From the NCBI RefSeq assembly GCF_000321225.1, contig NW_004450458.1, positions 1,883,521 to 1,947,520 of the forward strand: 64,000 bases of DNA, in the 5' to 3' direction. Source of the DNA: Odobenus rosmarus divergens. Its lineage: Eukaryota > Chordata > Mammalia > Carnivora > Odobenidae. The first letter of the stretch is position 1, and each line of letters starts with the position of its first letter. The notes beneath the pieces are model-generated. The model was not told the origin of the DNA, ran no database searches, and worked only from the letters and a program-made list of their open reading frames with translations. The position numbers were made by a program, and so were the translations under genes. This document shows, one piece after another, positions 1-11,426 of the stretch.

Positions 1-4
1 AACA

Positions 5-160
5 GGACTTTTATATTGTCCTCCCAACAAGCCCGTAATTATTAACCCATCTCTTGATAGAAGAGGAAACTGAGGGTCTGTTGGGTCACACAACTTGCTG
101 TAAATCACATAGTGCCAATTCTGCTCTGAACCTGAGTCTGTCCTGACTTCAGAGTCCACG
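5..160 (-). repeat. MIR SINE, antisense
   Basis: The MIR core is read in reverse: 'gaggaaactgaggg' near 64 is followed by a degenerate 'cacacaacttgctg' and an ending like 'ctgacttcagagtccacg'. The copy is heavily diverged and no duplication is visible, as expected for this ancient mammalian SINE. Confidence 0.7.
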
Positions 161-569
161 AGCTGTTGGTCCCCTTGACCTTCCAAAAGAACCTCAGCCA
201 AGGACAAGAGTACCTGGCAAATGTCCCACTGCTAGAGGCTCTTAATTCCATGTCAGGGCAGCAGTTAGGAATTACTCTGGCATCAGATTCCCTGCATTTG
301 TGCCTAACAGTGAAGCTTCTGGAAACCTCACTTAAGTTCTGGAAGCCTCATCCATTCAAGGAGGATGATGCCGGTAATGCACCTACACAACAGTGTTGAA
401 TATCAGATAAACAATATACCTAAGGCAGGCGGTGCTGCTAACAAGGGACGGAAATGTTAACTACCCTGAGGACAGGAACAACTTGTGAAAGGAATACTTA
501 AGTGGGCAGGTATCTATTTCCTTCCTCCCTCTTTGTCTGGAGCTAAGCTGCCCACTAGGAATATACTCA
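161..569. other. Unassigned sequence
   Basis: I recognise no gene or repeat family here. A 77-codon frame at 166-399 shows no recognisable motif and is not called. Confidence 0.5.
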
Positions 570-622
570 TCCAGTGACATATGTGATGTTTTCTTGTAGC
601 CACATTGAAAGAGTAAAAGGGA

Positions 623-725
623 GGGGTACCTGGCTGGCTCAGTCAGTGAAGCATGGGGCTCTTGATCTCGAGTATGTGAGTTCCAGCCCCATGTTGGACG
701 TAGAGATTACAAAAAGAAAAGAAAA
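623..725 (+). mobile_element. Can-SINE, short older type
   Basis: The head 'ggtacctggctggctcagtc' is followed by 'cttgatctcgagtatgtgag' and 'ccccatgttggacgtagaga', then a short A-rich tail. This short type lacks the long CT-rich middle of the other copies. Flanking duplications of 15 bp, aaagagtaaaaggga, lie at 608-622 and 726-740. Confidence 0.9.
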
Positions 726-767
726 AAAGAGTAAAAGGGAAAAAAAAAAGAGTTAAAGAAAACAGGT

Positions 768-1160
768 GGAATTAATTTTAATATTTGGCAATATATTATT
801 ACTATAATTATACATTAATAGATTATAGCAATATATTTATGATTCATATATTATATTATGTAATATATAATATAATGTACAATTAGTATATTTAATTATC
901 TAAAACAATATAATATATAATATAAATAATATACTTAATAATCTGAAATTATAATATATAAGATAATGGCTTAATATAATATAGCATAATTATAATTATA
1001 TTAGTGATATATTATAGAATAATATAATTATGTATATTTGATCATATAAATTTATATTATAATAATTTAACAATAGGATAAATATAATAACATGTTGGCT
1101 GATATAACAAATATATTTAAAATATATTTGACTTAATATATCAAAAATATTATCTCAACA
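768..1160. repeat. AT-rich low-complexity block
   Basis: Nearly 400 bp of almost pure A+T with recurring atataat/tataat motifs but no fixed period. It sits in the AT-rich middle of the surrounding MITE and appears to be an expansion of it. Confidence 0.85.
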
Positions 1161-1649
1161 TTTAATCAATATAAGAAATTGTCAGCAAGACAATTTACAC
1201 TCTTTTTCTCATACCAAGTCTTCGAAATCCAGTGCATATTTTATACTTTACGACACACCTCAATTCGACCAGTCACATCTCAAGGGCTCAAGAGTCACCT
1301 GTGGCCAGTGTCTACCACAGGGGACAGAGCAGGGGTTAAAGCACTTGGGTTAAATGACCACTGAGAGCAATCCTCAAAGAAAACAGTGGACAAATCACTC
1401 CCTGAAGGGTGAATCTTTAGGGAGAATTAGAAGCAAGCCCTTCCACTTTGCTTTGGTGATGACGGGGAGATTGAACGCAGAGAGTGTGTCTATGCTAAGT
1501 CTGCTTCTTTGTGTTATTACTTATTGGAATGAGTGCCCGGAGGCTCACTCCTGCCCAATGCGAGTGCCCAGCTGATGGTGATGCTTGAAAGCACAGGGTC
1601 AGGGATAATGGTCTTGGCTTCTCATTACCCACTGCAGGACCAGCTCGGA

Positions 1650-1755
1650 GCTGGGCAACATGGAACAGCGAGACCTGGGTTTAAACCTCATCTCTAGCTC
1701 TCATAAACTGTGTTCTTTGGAACAAATCCTTAACATCTTTGAGTTTGCATTTACT
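1650..1755 (+). repeat. MIR SINE, sense
   Basis: 'gagacctgggtttaaacctc' is followed by 'ctcataaactgtgttctttg' and 'aaatccttaacatctttgag', the MIR tRNA-related part and core in order. It abuts the LTR that starts near 1756. Confidence 0.65.
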
Positions 1756-2197
1756 CTATTAGTCAAGGTTCTCCAGAGAAATGGGAACCAATAGGATCTT
1801 GATCTCTACTAGATAGATACTGAGAAAGATTTATTTTAAGGAATTGGCTCACATGATTGTGGGGGCTGGCAGGCTGAGGATTCAAGTAAAAGTCGATTTG
1901 AAATTCAGGTTGATGATACAGTCTTCGCTCTGAATTCCTCAGGCCACCAGACGGGCCACTCAGCATGGTTTCCATATTGCAGGCTTGAGGCAAAACTCCT
2001 TCTGGAAACCTCAGTCTCTACTCTTCAGGTCTCTGACTGCTTGGATGCAGCCCACCTACATCATCTCTCACACTCAAAGTCTACTGATTTAATCACACCA
2101 GTAGTTAATCCCTTTTCACAACATTAGACTGGCTTTGACCACACAGCTGGGCACCCTACCCTCGCCAAGTTGACACCTAAAATTAACCACTGCAGCC
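1756..2197 (-). mobile_element. ERVL-type LTR (MLT2-like), antisense
   Basis: Read on the minus strand it begins 'tggttaattttaggtgtcaa', continues with 'ggtgcccagctgtgtggtca', and ends 'tctctggagaaccttgacta'. These are the start, middle and end of the MLT2 group. Its length of about 440 bp fits a complete solo LTR. No internal region is attached. The group assignment is from memory of the consensus. Confidence 0.7.
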
Positions 2198-2384
2198 TGA
2201 AAAGTATGAATCACATCTTGGCTCCTTCAGAAGGTCCTTGCAAGAATTGAATGCTTGCATGTAAGCCCCGAAGTGCCTTGCACAAATGAAATGTTGGGAA
2301 AAAGATGAATATAATTACTACCATCATCTCTAATTTAAATGATCTTAAATAAGAAGTTAGCCCAATACATTGTAGGACTTTTTA

Positions 2385-2595
2385 GACAATTCTGGTGAGA
2401 ATTCTGACTCTGCCTTCTAACGATGTGACCTTGGGCAAAACGTTCCTGCCCTACTGCGCTTCAGTCTTTTCTTCTGGAACACAGGGATCAAATGGCCATC
2501 TTGCAGAGCAGCTAAAGGCTGGAGAAAATGCAGGCGAAGCACACGGGATGCTGGGTCTATGCACACTGTCACTGTGGTTGTCATTATTATAATGC
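2385..2595 (+). repeat. MIR SINE, sense
   Basis: 'gatgtgaccttgggcaaaac' near 2423 is the MIR core signature, preceded by 'attctgactctgcc' and followed by degenerate tail sequence reaching 'tgtcattattat'. Confidence 0.7.
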
Positions 2596-2739
2596 TGCTA
2601 TCAAGCACCTACCACTCGGGGGGGCAGAGCCCACTCCAGAAACATTTGCAGGCAGCCCCATGGTCAGCACGGTTCATGAGCAGCTCTATCTGGAAGGCTC
2701 AGAGTAAAAATTAACAGTGACGGCGGTAGCTTACACACA

Positions 2740-2950
2740 GACCTTGGTGCGCGCATGCCGGGCCCTGTCCTAAGTGCTTTACAGGCGTGAACTCACTTAC
2801 TCTTCACACCAGTGCTATGAATTAGGTGCTTTCCTGTTACTTACTTTGCTAAAGAGGACTTGTTGGAGTCCCACAGGGGTCACAGCGGCGGCGGCTGGGA
2901 TCCAAACCCCGGCAGATGGCTCCTCGTCTCCTTACTGTTACTCTGTACCC
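2740..2950 (-). repeat. MIR SINE, antisense
   Basis: 'gtcctaagtgctttacag' is followed by 'actcacttactcttcacacc', 'atgaattaggtgctttcc' and 'gggatccaaaccccggcaga', the reverse-complement MIR order. Confidence 0.65.
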
Positions 2951-3148
2951 AACATCAAGCCGGGGGCCTTAGCTCAGGAAATCAGAATTCGTCTCATTTG
3001 GTGTCTTTGAATTGTTTTATGGAGTCCTTCCAAAGCTTTAGGGAAATATGTTTGTCTGATTTTTTAAATCATTCATTCATTCACTCATTTGTTCAGGTCA
3101 CAAGAGCACATGGCAAGCCCAGAGCTCCTCCTTAAGAAATGCCTCCAA

Positions 3149-3358
3149 AAGGGGGGGCGCCTGGGTGGCTCAGTCGGTTGAGCGTCTTACTCTGGATTTC
3201 AGCTCAGGTTGTGATCTCAGGGTTGTGGGATCCAGCCCCCGGGTTGGGCTCTGCGTTCAGCAGGGAGTCTGCTTTTCTCCCTCTCCCATTACCCCACCCC
3301 CTTACGCTCACTCTCACTCTCAGTCTCAAATAAATAAATAAAATCTTAAAAAAAAAAA
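3149..3358 (+). mobile_element. Can-SINE, full length
   Basis: The head 'ggggcgcctgggtggctcag' near 3155 is followed by 'ttgtgatctcagggttgtgg', a CT-rich stretch and AAATAAATAAATAAAATCTTA plus A13. A perfect 15-bp duplication, aagaaatgcctccaa, lies at 3134-3148 and 3359-3373. Confidence 0.95.
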
Positions 3359-3373
3359 AAGAAATGCCTCCAA

Positions 3374-3904
3374 TATAACCCCTGTGAACAAACAAAGCGT
3401 AAGGCATTGCATGATTAGCCCCCAAAGGGCAGGCATGGACAGAAGGGCCTTTAAAAGAACTCAGAGCAATGGGAACCTTAGTGGTTGTAGAAGTCTCCAT
3501 AAAAACAATGGGCCACATCATTGTCACTGTGGGTCTAGGAAGATGGACATAGAAATAAGTAACATACAAATGTTCCACTCTACTGATAAACCAAGACACC
3601 TGCTGATGAACACCCGGAGGATGAGATGAACACAGGAAGGCTCGGCTTCCGTGCCTACCGCATCCAGGCTTGCCTCGTGAGGGCTCTAAAGGCTTCTCTT
3701 CCCGTCACGTGTCCACAGGTGGACAGTCATCATGCTTAGAATCTGCTTCATGAAGCTGGTCAGAACATAGAGAGCATGATCTTCCCCACACAAAGTGACA
3801 GAGGCCCAGAAGACAACACCTGCACCTTCCCAACGGCAGACAGTGTGCGCCGGCCTTGTGTGGTTGGTGGGGCCACCTCTGTTCTGACACCTGTGGCAGG
3901 GGGA
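3374..3904. other. Unassigned sequence
   Basis: No recognised repeat or gene. Overlapping short frames on both strands carry no identifiable domain. Confidence 0.45.
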
Positions 3905-4043
3905 TGGGTGGCTAAGAGTGTAAGTTTTAAGGACAGACAGATGTGGTTTCAAATCCCTGTTTTTCACATCTTCACTGTGACCTTGGGCAAGGAAGAGGTT
4001 TACCTTCTTTCCGTCTGCGTTTTACCATCCTTAGGAGAGGGGT

Positions 4044-4632
4044 TGTTACGGATGAACTTGTATCCCCCCAAATTCACATGTTGAAGCCCTAACTCCTAAT
4101 GTGACCATTTTTGGAGACAGAGATAATTAAGGTTAAAGAGGTCATAGGGTATGGTCCTAATCCAATATGACCAATGTCCTTATAAGAAGAGGAAGAGGGG
4201 TGCCCGGGTGGCTCAATCGGTTAAGCATCTGCCTTCAGCTCAGGTCATGATCCCAGGGTCCTGGGATCAAGCCCCACATCTGGCTCCCCGCTCAGCGGGG
4301 AGCCTGCTTCTCCCTCTCCCTCTGCTCCTCCCCCTGCTCATTCTCTCTGTCCATCTGTCTCTCCCTCTCAAATAAATAAATTAATTATTAAGAAAAGAAG
4401 AAGAAGAGACACCAGGAATGTGTGTGTGTGTGCAGACAGAAAGGGTCAGATGAACACTCAGTGAGAAGGTGGCCATCTGTGAGCCAGAAAGAGAGCTCTC
4501 ACAAGAAACCAACCCTTCTGGCACCTTGACCTTGGAATTCCCAGCCTCCCAAGCTGTGAGAAAGTAAATGTCTCTTATTTAAGCCAGTCAGTCTGTGGCA
4601 TTTTGTTATGGCAGCCTGAGCACACTAATACA
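4044..4632 (+). mobile_element. ERVL-MaLR LTR (MLT1/MST type), interrupted by a SINE
   Basis: It opens 'tgttacggatgaacttgtat', then has 'caatgtccttataagaagag', resumes after a SINE with 'acaccagg', and closes with 'tggcagcctgagcacactaa' and TACA. TG...CA ends fit an LTR, and without the SINE it is about 380 bp, normal for the group. A short (TG)n lies near 4420. The internal region is absent, so it is a solo LTR. Confidence 0.85.
4198..4394 (+). mobile_element. Can-SINE inside the MaLR LTR
   Basis: It begins 'gggtgcccgggtggctcaat' and ends in an A-rich tail. The imperfect 14-bp duplication aagaagaggaagag / aagaagaagaagag (4184-4197, 4395-4408) restores the LTR motif when the insert is removed. 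Confidence 0.9.
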
Positions 4633-4745
4633 GGGACCAAAACGGTGCCTAACTTCCTGGATTAACATAAGATCGTGCACTTAGCACCGTGCCTGGCGGG
4701 TAGAAAGCCCTTGATAAATACTTATCTTCATCATCATCCTCATCC

Positions 4746-5460
4746 TCAGAATGTCATATATACCAGGAGACATTCAGTGCTGATTTCTCCCAGGAAATGG
4801 GTGCTCCTCATCAAGCTTCCTCATATCCTGTCCTACACATCTTCCCACATTTTCATCAACAGACAATTATCATCCATAAAACTTTCCCACCACTGCACTG
4901 CTTTTCAGGGTGAAGCCCTGTGATTGTTGCTGACCAACTTGGGGCAACTTGCTGTCATTCACGGACCCTTCCATACTCTGGCCAGTGGCTGGAGGAGTCT
5001 TTATAAATGTATCTGGCTTAGCAAGGAGTAAAACTCACAGTCTCATGAACACATTCAACAGAAAGGGCTCCACACACTGGCAGAGTCCCTTCAGAATGCA
5101 GAAGCAGCGTGAGGCCACAAACTGGAAATCAGCTCAGGAAGTTGTCATGCAGCAGGAACAGAGGTGGGGTACCCACATCAGGCATGAGCAGGGTGAATGA
5201 AGACTTTGGGGGTTTTCTCTGAGATCAAGCACTGGGGACCAGCAAAGGGGTCACCAAGTCTGAGGATGAGGACAGGTGAAGGATAGATCCAGAATCTTAA
5301 AGTCATTTGAAACTGGGTCGAAAAAGAAAAAGGCATGGAGAGAAGGAGCCTGTACCAACAACATTAACAAAGCACTGGTTTTCAGGGGCTGTTTGGAAAG
5401 CCCAGAGCCCATGGCCCATGAGTGTACCTTTTCTGTTCTTAAATATGAGATACTTGGAGG
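4746..5460. other. Unassigned sequence
   Basis: No family or gene recognised. Small frames at 4949-5200 and 5276-5489 lack motifs and have no splice or initiation context that I can support. Confidence 0.45.
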
Positions 5461-5464
5461 TTAT

Positions 5465-5640
5465 CACTCATTCAACAAGTACTGACTGAACACCTACCCC
5501 GTTACAGGCACTTTGCTAGGTCCTACAGGGATAAGGCAAAATAAGGAAAAGGGTAGAGTGGAACAACAAGAGCCTTGCTTCGGATAGCTTCACTGCCAAG
5601 TAGGGGAGCAAGTGAGAAAGTGTATGTGGGATTGTGTGTG
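5465..5640 (+). repeat. L2-like ancient repeat fragment
   Basis: 'actcattcaacaagtactga' with 'cacctaccccgttacaggca' and 'tgctaggtcctacagggata' is the common 'ttcattcaacaaatatttattgag...' mammalian motif. The family assignment is tentative. Confidence 0.5.
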
Positions 5641-6011
5641 TTGGGGGATGGCAGAGAATGCAGCTTACCCTCCCCTGAAAAGGATTTATCAACACAAATT
5701 TTAAAGAAATATTTTTAAAGGGGGACTTGCACATTAGCGAATAATGCTGGGTCCTCAGGGGTGGCTGCAGGAATTAAACTTGAAATAAGGAAACCCAGTC
5801 ACACCTAAGCACTCATAAACATGACGGACTCTCCCATCCCCTACGTCTGGGAAGACAACAGAGAGAAGAGTCACAGAAGGATTTTCTCTTTTGGAAGAAA
5901 TCCCACCCCATAAAATGCAAATATCAGAAACAATGGAAAGGAACAAACCCAGAAAGGCACAGTAATAGGTAGTAAGGAGTCTAAAATGAAAAAACTCTGC
6001 CCATACAGATT

Positions 6012-6214
6012 TTTTTTCTTAAGAATTTATTTATTTGAGAGACAGAGAATGAGAGAGAGAGAGAGCATGAGGGGGGGAGGGTCAGAGGGAGCAGACTCCC
6101 CGCGGAGCAGAGAGCCAGATGTGGGACTCGATCCTGAGACTCGAACCTGGGACTCCAGGGATCATGACCTGAGCTGAAGGCAGTCGCTTAACCAACTGAG
6201 CCACCCAGGCGCCC
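6012..6214 (-). mobile_element. Can-SINE, antisense
   Basis: T-rich tail and 'aagaatttatttatttgaga' at the left, head 'ctgagccacccaggcgcccc' at the right. A perfect 15-bp duplication, ctgcccatacagatt, lies at 5997-6011 and 6215-6229. Confidence 0.95.
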
Positions 6215-6229
6215 CTGCCCATACAGATT

Positions 6230-6660
6230 GAATTAAGAAAGCATTGTGACACCAAAGGGAAAGTGTGTGCCAGCAGATAAACACACCCACAGTGCAGGAG
6301 ATCCAGCAGCAAGCATGGGACGAACACATTACCAACAACGAATTCTGAAGAATTATGAGCATTTACGGGAACTGGGAGGAAAAGCACGGGCTGTAGCCGG
6401 TCCTGCCACGTGCTGTCCACGTGCTCTTACAGGAGCAAAGAGAGGGCTGGTAGAAAAGCTGACAGACCCTGGGCTAAGATCTTGTCTGGGAAGAAAGGGT
6501 ATTCAAGGCAATTTCCCTTTTTTTTGAGACACAGACCCCTTTCAGAATTGGATGAAAGCTGTGAGCCCTCTCTTTAAAACCATACAAGTTTAGGGATTCA
6601 CAGACTTCTCAAAGTCCAATCCCGGAGGGCCAGGTGAAGGACCCCTTATTCCCACCATAA
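6230..6660. other. Unassigned sequence
   Basis: No gene or repeat family recognised. A frame at 6246-6527 has no domain. Confidence 0.4.
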
Positions 6661-6666
6661 AAAAGA

Positions 6667-6775
6667 AATAATTATGTAAGCAATCATATTGCGATATATG
6701 AATGTATCAAATCAATGTGTTGTTCACTTTAAACTGACACAACGTTACGCATCAAATATATTTCAATTACAACTT
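6667..6775 (+). mobile_element. L1MA/L1MB 3' end fragment
   Basis: 'aattatgtaagcaatcatat', 'tatgaatgtatcaaatcaat' and 'gttgttcactttaaactgac' follow the order of the old L1 3' UTR, the same segment that ends the L1 at 27640. Confidence 0.65.
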
Positions 6776-6801
6776 GCGTGCGCGTGCGTGCGCATGCGTG
6801 C
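6775..6801. repeat. Alternating TGCG/CG-rich simple repeat
   Basis: A short alternating purine-pyrimidine tract, 'gcgtgcgcgtgcgtgcgcat', sits directly at the end of the L1 fragment and may derive from its tail. Confidence 0.7.
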
Positions 6802-6857
6802 AACAACCCTGCTTGAGTGCAGCCCGGAGGCAAATGATGGAGAAAGTGCCTTGAGTC

Positions 6858-7035
6858 ACTGTATTTCTCAACGTTGGCTGCACGCTGGGGTCATCTGGAG
6901 ACTAATATAGGGAGTTGGAAAGGTACCAATGCTGGGCGCCACCCTGGAAAGTCTGAACAAATTGGTCTGGGTGCAGGCTGGGCATCTGAAGCTCTCAGAG
7001 CTCCCCAGGTAGTTGTTAACAGTGTAGCCAGAGCT
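6858..7035 (+). mobile_element. MER5-type hAT-Charlie MITE
   Basis: 'tttctcaacgttggctgcac' at the left is mirrored by 'agctccccaggtagttg' and 'gtagccagagctgag' at the right, with 'caaattggtctgggtgcagg' in the middle. This is the palindromic layout of a MER5 element. Confidence 0.7.
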
Positions 7036-8149
7036 GAGCTCCAAGGCATGAGGAGAGAAGGATTGCAAGGCTCAGGTGAGGGACGGGAGCTAAGTCTATG
7101 GGGGAGAAGGAGCAGGATGGAAACCGAACCCAAACTTGAAAAATGTTACTCCACTTGAAAATCAATATATGTGAAATAATGAGCACCGGGCATAAAGGAA
7201 TAAGTGGTGATGACGAAAATTGTTCTGAACACTCTTGCGGGAGGCAGAGAGATTCCCAGAGCTCTGAAAAACAGCCTTGATACAAAAGACCAAAGGTTGA
7301 GTAATACTGAACATGCCCCTCCCCCAGCAAATCCAATTCATAACAAAAGTATGTTAATAATGAAAGCCTCGGTAGAGGTGCTAATGGAACCCGAGAAGCG
7401 AAAATAAAAACCACAGAAAGGAAAAAAGCCCTTGAATCACAGGGCTGGTATCAGTTTCCGTGAGGCTTCTCCCGAGAACTTGGAAATAAAATATTTCCCT
7501 GAGAGAGAGAGACTGTGAAATCAGAACAGACAGAGCATGACCGTAACTGTTGATATTAACATTCCCAAGGAAAGAAGAGAGGGTGGCGAATTCTGGGAAA
7601 AGGCATCTGAGAATTGTCTTGGGGAGCTAGTGCTCTGGCTAAGGACAGGGGTCAGTGGGAGGAGTTGGGGCTGGTGGGGGCAGCTGGGACATTAGATGTT
7701 CCGATCCAGTAACGCCTCTTGTTTTGATGGTATGCTCCTCAAACCACCTTCTGATTACATTTCATTTTCCATGCGACATGCCTTCGGTCTACATGCCCTG
7801 GCTAGGAGACATTTACAGTTCTCATGTACGTGGTATGTCCTTTGTGTTCTGACCTCTTATCAGTCTCCAGGATTTGATCAATGCCCATTTCCCCAGAGGC
7901 AGGTTTGCTCTCAACTTTTTAACCAATTGGATTCTGAGCTGGCACGGTTGAGGAGTAGTTTCTAGATCATAGGAGATGACCCTCCTGTTAAATCTCTTGG
8001 GAAATATCTTCTTGGCATGGCATCTCTAATCCCCATTAGAGATTCCTGCAAGGATATTACAAGTCACAGAGAAAGCAGGAACCCCGTGTGGCTTTACCAT
8101 CTATGGAGATGTTCTTTTCTTTCATGTTCTAGCTAAAAAAGAAACGTCA
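7036..8149. other. Unassigned sequence
   Basis: About 1.1 kb with no recognised repeat or gene. Frames such as 7016-7414 on the minus strand have no motif or stop-poor extension. Confidence 0.4.
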
Positions 8150-8290
8150 TGTGGGATCTGGAGATGGATGGTGATAATGTTTGTCCAACAACGCGAACAT
8201 ACGTTAATGCCCCTGAACTGCGTATTTCAAAATGGTTAAAATGATGAATGTTGTGTTGTGCATACTTTACCACAAGAGAAAGAAAGTCAC
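8150..8290 (+). mobile_element. Old L1 3' end fragment
   Basis: 'gatggtgataatgtttgtcc', 'gttaatgcccctgaactgcg' and 'tcaaaatggttaaaatgatg', then 'tactttaccac', follow the L1M 3' UTR motif order. Confidence 0.6.
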
Positions 8291-8514
8291 AAGAGAATAG
8301 GTGGAGCTTCTGCCTGGAAGGGACATCTTAGATCACACCCTGGGGCCACCTGGCTAAATCCTGGACCCTGTGGCTGTTATCCCCTGTAGGTGAAATGGAG
8401 GAGTGACACAGAGTTCAAGGATGTAAATTTGAGGCTCAGAGGGAAGCACAAGAGAAAGAACAAACCTTGGTGGTGAGGATGGTGGTCAGACGCCCACGAA
8501 TCCTGCCCTGGACA

Positions 8515-8710
8515 CTGTAGACAGGCTCACAGATTAATAGAGCACAGATTCATGGATCACCCGGGGCGGGGGGCAGAGTAGCATGCTGATTCTGATTCAG
8601 TCAGTCTGGGGCAGAGCCAGAGACTGCATTTCTCAGTGCCCAGGTGACCCCCATGCTGCAGGTGGGTGGAGCCTGCTGTCAGAAGCACCACTGTAGAGGT
8701 TCTACGGTTC
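8515..8710 (+). mobile_element. MER5-type hAT-Charlie MITE, diverged
   Basis: 'ttctgattcagtcagtctgg', 'gagactgcatttctcagtgc' and 'ccaggtgacccccatgctgc' match the centre and right half of a MER5A-like element. The left end is weak. Confidence 0.6.
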
Positions 8711-9860
8711 CCCATGAAAGGCTGGTGCTTCTTCAGAAATAAACACCCCGGTGACTTGGAGCACTTGAGGGCAAACCCCGTTGGAGCTAATTACACAGAC
8801 TTCTTGTTCTATGATGACCTAAGTAAGATCTGTAGATCTACAGATAAGACTAACCTGCCCACCATGACTCACCCAACACCAACAGAGATGGGATTCAATG
8901 TTCTAAAGTATGAATTTTATTATCATTCAAGTATAATGAGGCCAACAGATTGGAGCCAATGGCCATTGGAACGATAGTTTATTACTCAAGGTTCACAAGA
9001 GAAGGGGACATGCTGCGGCGTGGTGGGCACACAGGGAAGCGCCAAGGTTTGTCAGGAGGCAGAGGGAGTTGGGGGGGTGCAGGATGTGGGCAAAAGCATT
9101 TATTGTGGTTTCAGTGGGATCCAACTGAAGCATCAGGGACTAGATTAAGAGCCAATCAGAAGGACAGCAATGGACTTTTGTAATGAGCCTGTTCCCCATC
9201 CACCATTGGTGCCCACCTCACTCTCCACTGTCTCCCACTTAGGTCTGCCCTCTGCCTGGGTTCACCCCCTTGGACATGAGAACCCTCAGAATTCTCTTTT
9301 GGGTGCATTGAAAATAGGGGAGCAGTTGAGGAAGGCTGCTGTATTCGGAATTTGTCAGATGTTTGGCAAACTCCCCTCTGATCGTGCAAACTCTCTGTGG
9401 CATTGGCAGGACTCAGTGCCTTACCACCCACTACGGAAACCAGATTGGAGAGATCAGACTCCCACCCTGTCAGCCAGAGCCTAAGCAAGCGATCCAAGCT
9501 CAGCCATTTAGATGTTCCAGCCAAGTGCTTGAACTCTGAGTGAGTGACACAAAGATGCAAGACAATTCAGAAATGATTCACAGCAGTAGCATGATGTCCT
9601 GGCCAACGTGCTAATCTCATCATCTCTCTTGTGGGTCCTTGGCTATGACCCCTATTGCCTGGCCTCCCTTGGTCCCTTTCTAGTTTTAAGCCTGGATCTT
9701 CAGATTTCCCATCAATTTCAGGAGCTTCCCAATAGTCTGTCAATGAATTCCTTCTCTGTGTATGTTCGTGAGCACTGCTTTCTGTTGCTGGCCACCAAAA
9801 CCTCAGCTCATACAGCCAGAGAAAAGATGTCCACGTATATGTTATGTTGGCACCATACTG
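8711..9860. other. Unassigned sequence
   Basis: About 1.1 kb without a supported gene or repeat. Frames of 77-134 codons (8666-8977, 9156-9560, 9567-9902) overlap antisense to each other and have no recognisable domain. An unrecognised LTR fragment is possible. Confidence 0.4.
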
Positions 9861-10333
9861 ATGACTTAGTTTCCTCTTGCTACTGTAACAAATCACCACC
9901 AACTTAGTGACTTAAAACAACACTAAAAGTTGTCTGAAAGTCGTAGAGGTCAGGTGTCTGAAATGGGCCCTACAGGCTAGAATCAAAGTGTCAGTTCCTT
10001 CTGAAGGCTCTAGGGGAGAATCTATTTCCTGGTCTTTTCTAGCTTCTGGAGGCCGCCTGTATCCCTTGGATCCTGGGCCATTTCTCTATCTTCAAAGAGC
10101 ATGCTCCAAGCTTATCACATCTCTTTTCTGACTCTGACCCTCCTACTTCCCTCTCGTAAGGACCCTTGTCATTACATAGGCCACTAGGATAATCCAGGAT
10201 AATCTCCCCATCTGAAGTTCCTTAACTTAACCATAGTTGCAAAGTCCCTTTTGCTATGTAAGGTAACATATTCAAAGGTTTCAGGAATTAGGACAAGGAC
10301 ATTAGGGGGACCATTATTCTGCCCATCCCAGCG
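9861..10333 (-). mobile_element. ERVL-MaLR LTR (MLT1 type), antisense
   Basis: 'tttcctcttgctactgtaac' and 'tagtgacttaaaacaacact' open the reverse-oriented LTR. 'ccttctgaaggctctagggg' and a purine-rich 'aattaggacaaggacattag' then 'accattattctgcccatccc' follow. About 470 bp, complete or nearly so. Confidence 0.8.
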
Positions 10334-11411
10334 TTCTAGGGAAGATTGAGCCCCAAAATGCGCTCTCTGGGCATGTTTAGAACAGATGACACAAAAAGCA
10401 ACATGGGGTGAGGTGCAGCACTCCGACCCCAGCCTGGTTGAGCTTGTTCCTCTCCTGACTTCTTTTCACCCCTGAAGTTGTATACAGTGGTTACTCGGGC
10501 TAATGAGCAAGGAAAAGAGGGCACGGAAGGGGTGACTACAACAACACTGATGTAGGTCTTGTCAAGTAGGATGAATACAAACCTAGCACAGCAGCTAGAG
10601 TCTCTGCTTCCTCTTTCCAAGCTTCAGGGAAGCCGGATGTGGGCACCCTCCCAAGAGCTGTCTGCCAACGTGAAGGGGCCCCAGAACCCCACCGCATGGA
10701 CATGGGCGCTAGCTGGCTGTTAATATGAGAGCTTGGGACACAGGCTAAGATACTATGACTTGGAAAATGAGGAAACCAGACAGTTTATAAAAGTATACTT
10801 TCTGCTTATAGAGGGGAAAATATGTCAGAGAGAACTAGAAGTTTGGGGACGCATAAATGCTTCTTTTTTAGTTCTGCTTGTGGAAAACAGAAGCATTTCA
10901 TGCAGACTACCTCTGTGAAGAGAATCACTCCTAATAACCAAAGTTAAAGTAGATCATGAGGCTGTGGGGGTTTGGAAATTCAGAGAAGGATCTGGGAGAG
11001 GCATTCAATAAATAGAAATGTAGGTATGGGTGAATGCATACCTGGGTATAAAATTGCACACTAGGTTAATATACCAAACATGGCTGCCATCGTCTGTTGA
11101 GCACCAGCATCTTTGAGGAGGGACCATGCCTCACCCACGTGGCTGACAGGAACGATGACTGGCTTTCCAACAGCTATCTTGTTGTGTGGCCTGACTTGAA
11201 AGATGAGTTTTTTGCAAATTTGGAACAGGGGTATTGACACAGCATATCGATAACTCATAGGTGCTGGAGTTGGAAGAGCTTATGAATCTGGAACCAGATC
11301 ACTACAGCCATGCTCAAGATAAAGCTGAGGAGGTGGCCAGGAGACAGGGTGTAATAAAACCACCAGACATGCTCATTTCTGCATGGACAGTGCATTTTCC
11401 TCTATGAATAC
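10334..11411. other. Unassigned sequence
   Basis: No supported gene or repeat. Small frames at 10336-10620 (minus) and 10733-10918 (plus) show no domain. Confidence 0.4.
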
Positions 11412-11426
11412 TCACTTTGTGCTTCT

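Larger units (their letters stand above)
570..1325 (+). mobile_element. hAT-type non-autonomous DNA transposon (MITE), interrupted
   Basis: The left part has 'tagccacattgaaag' (597-611) and 'aaaacaggtggaattaat' (about 760). The right part has 'aagtcttcgaaatccagtg' (about 1217) and 'cacctgtggccagtg'. These match, in order, a familiar mammalian MITE whose far end also occurs at 14890-15050. A Can-SINE (623-725) and an expanded AT-rich core (768-1160) interrupt it. The exact family name (MER3/MER63-like) is not certain. Confidence 0.6.
3905..4745 (+). repeat. MIR SINE, split by an LTR
   Basis: The left half (3905-4043) has 'tgtgaccttgggcaagg' and 'gcgttttaccatccttagg'. The right half (4650-4745) has 'ttagcaccgtgcctggcggg' and 'cccttgataaatac'. 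Together they give one MIR in correct order, interrupted at 4044 by a MaLR LTR. Confidence 0.75.

Noticed and set aside
3204..3599. 131-codon minus-strand frame
   Set aside because: Its C-terminal third is antisense Can-SINE and the rest has no recognised domain.
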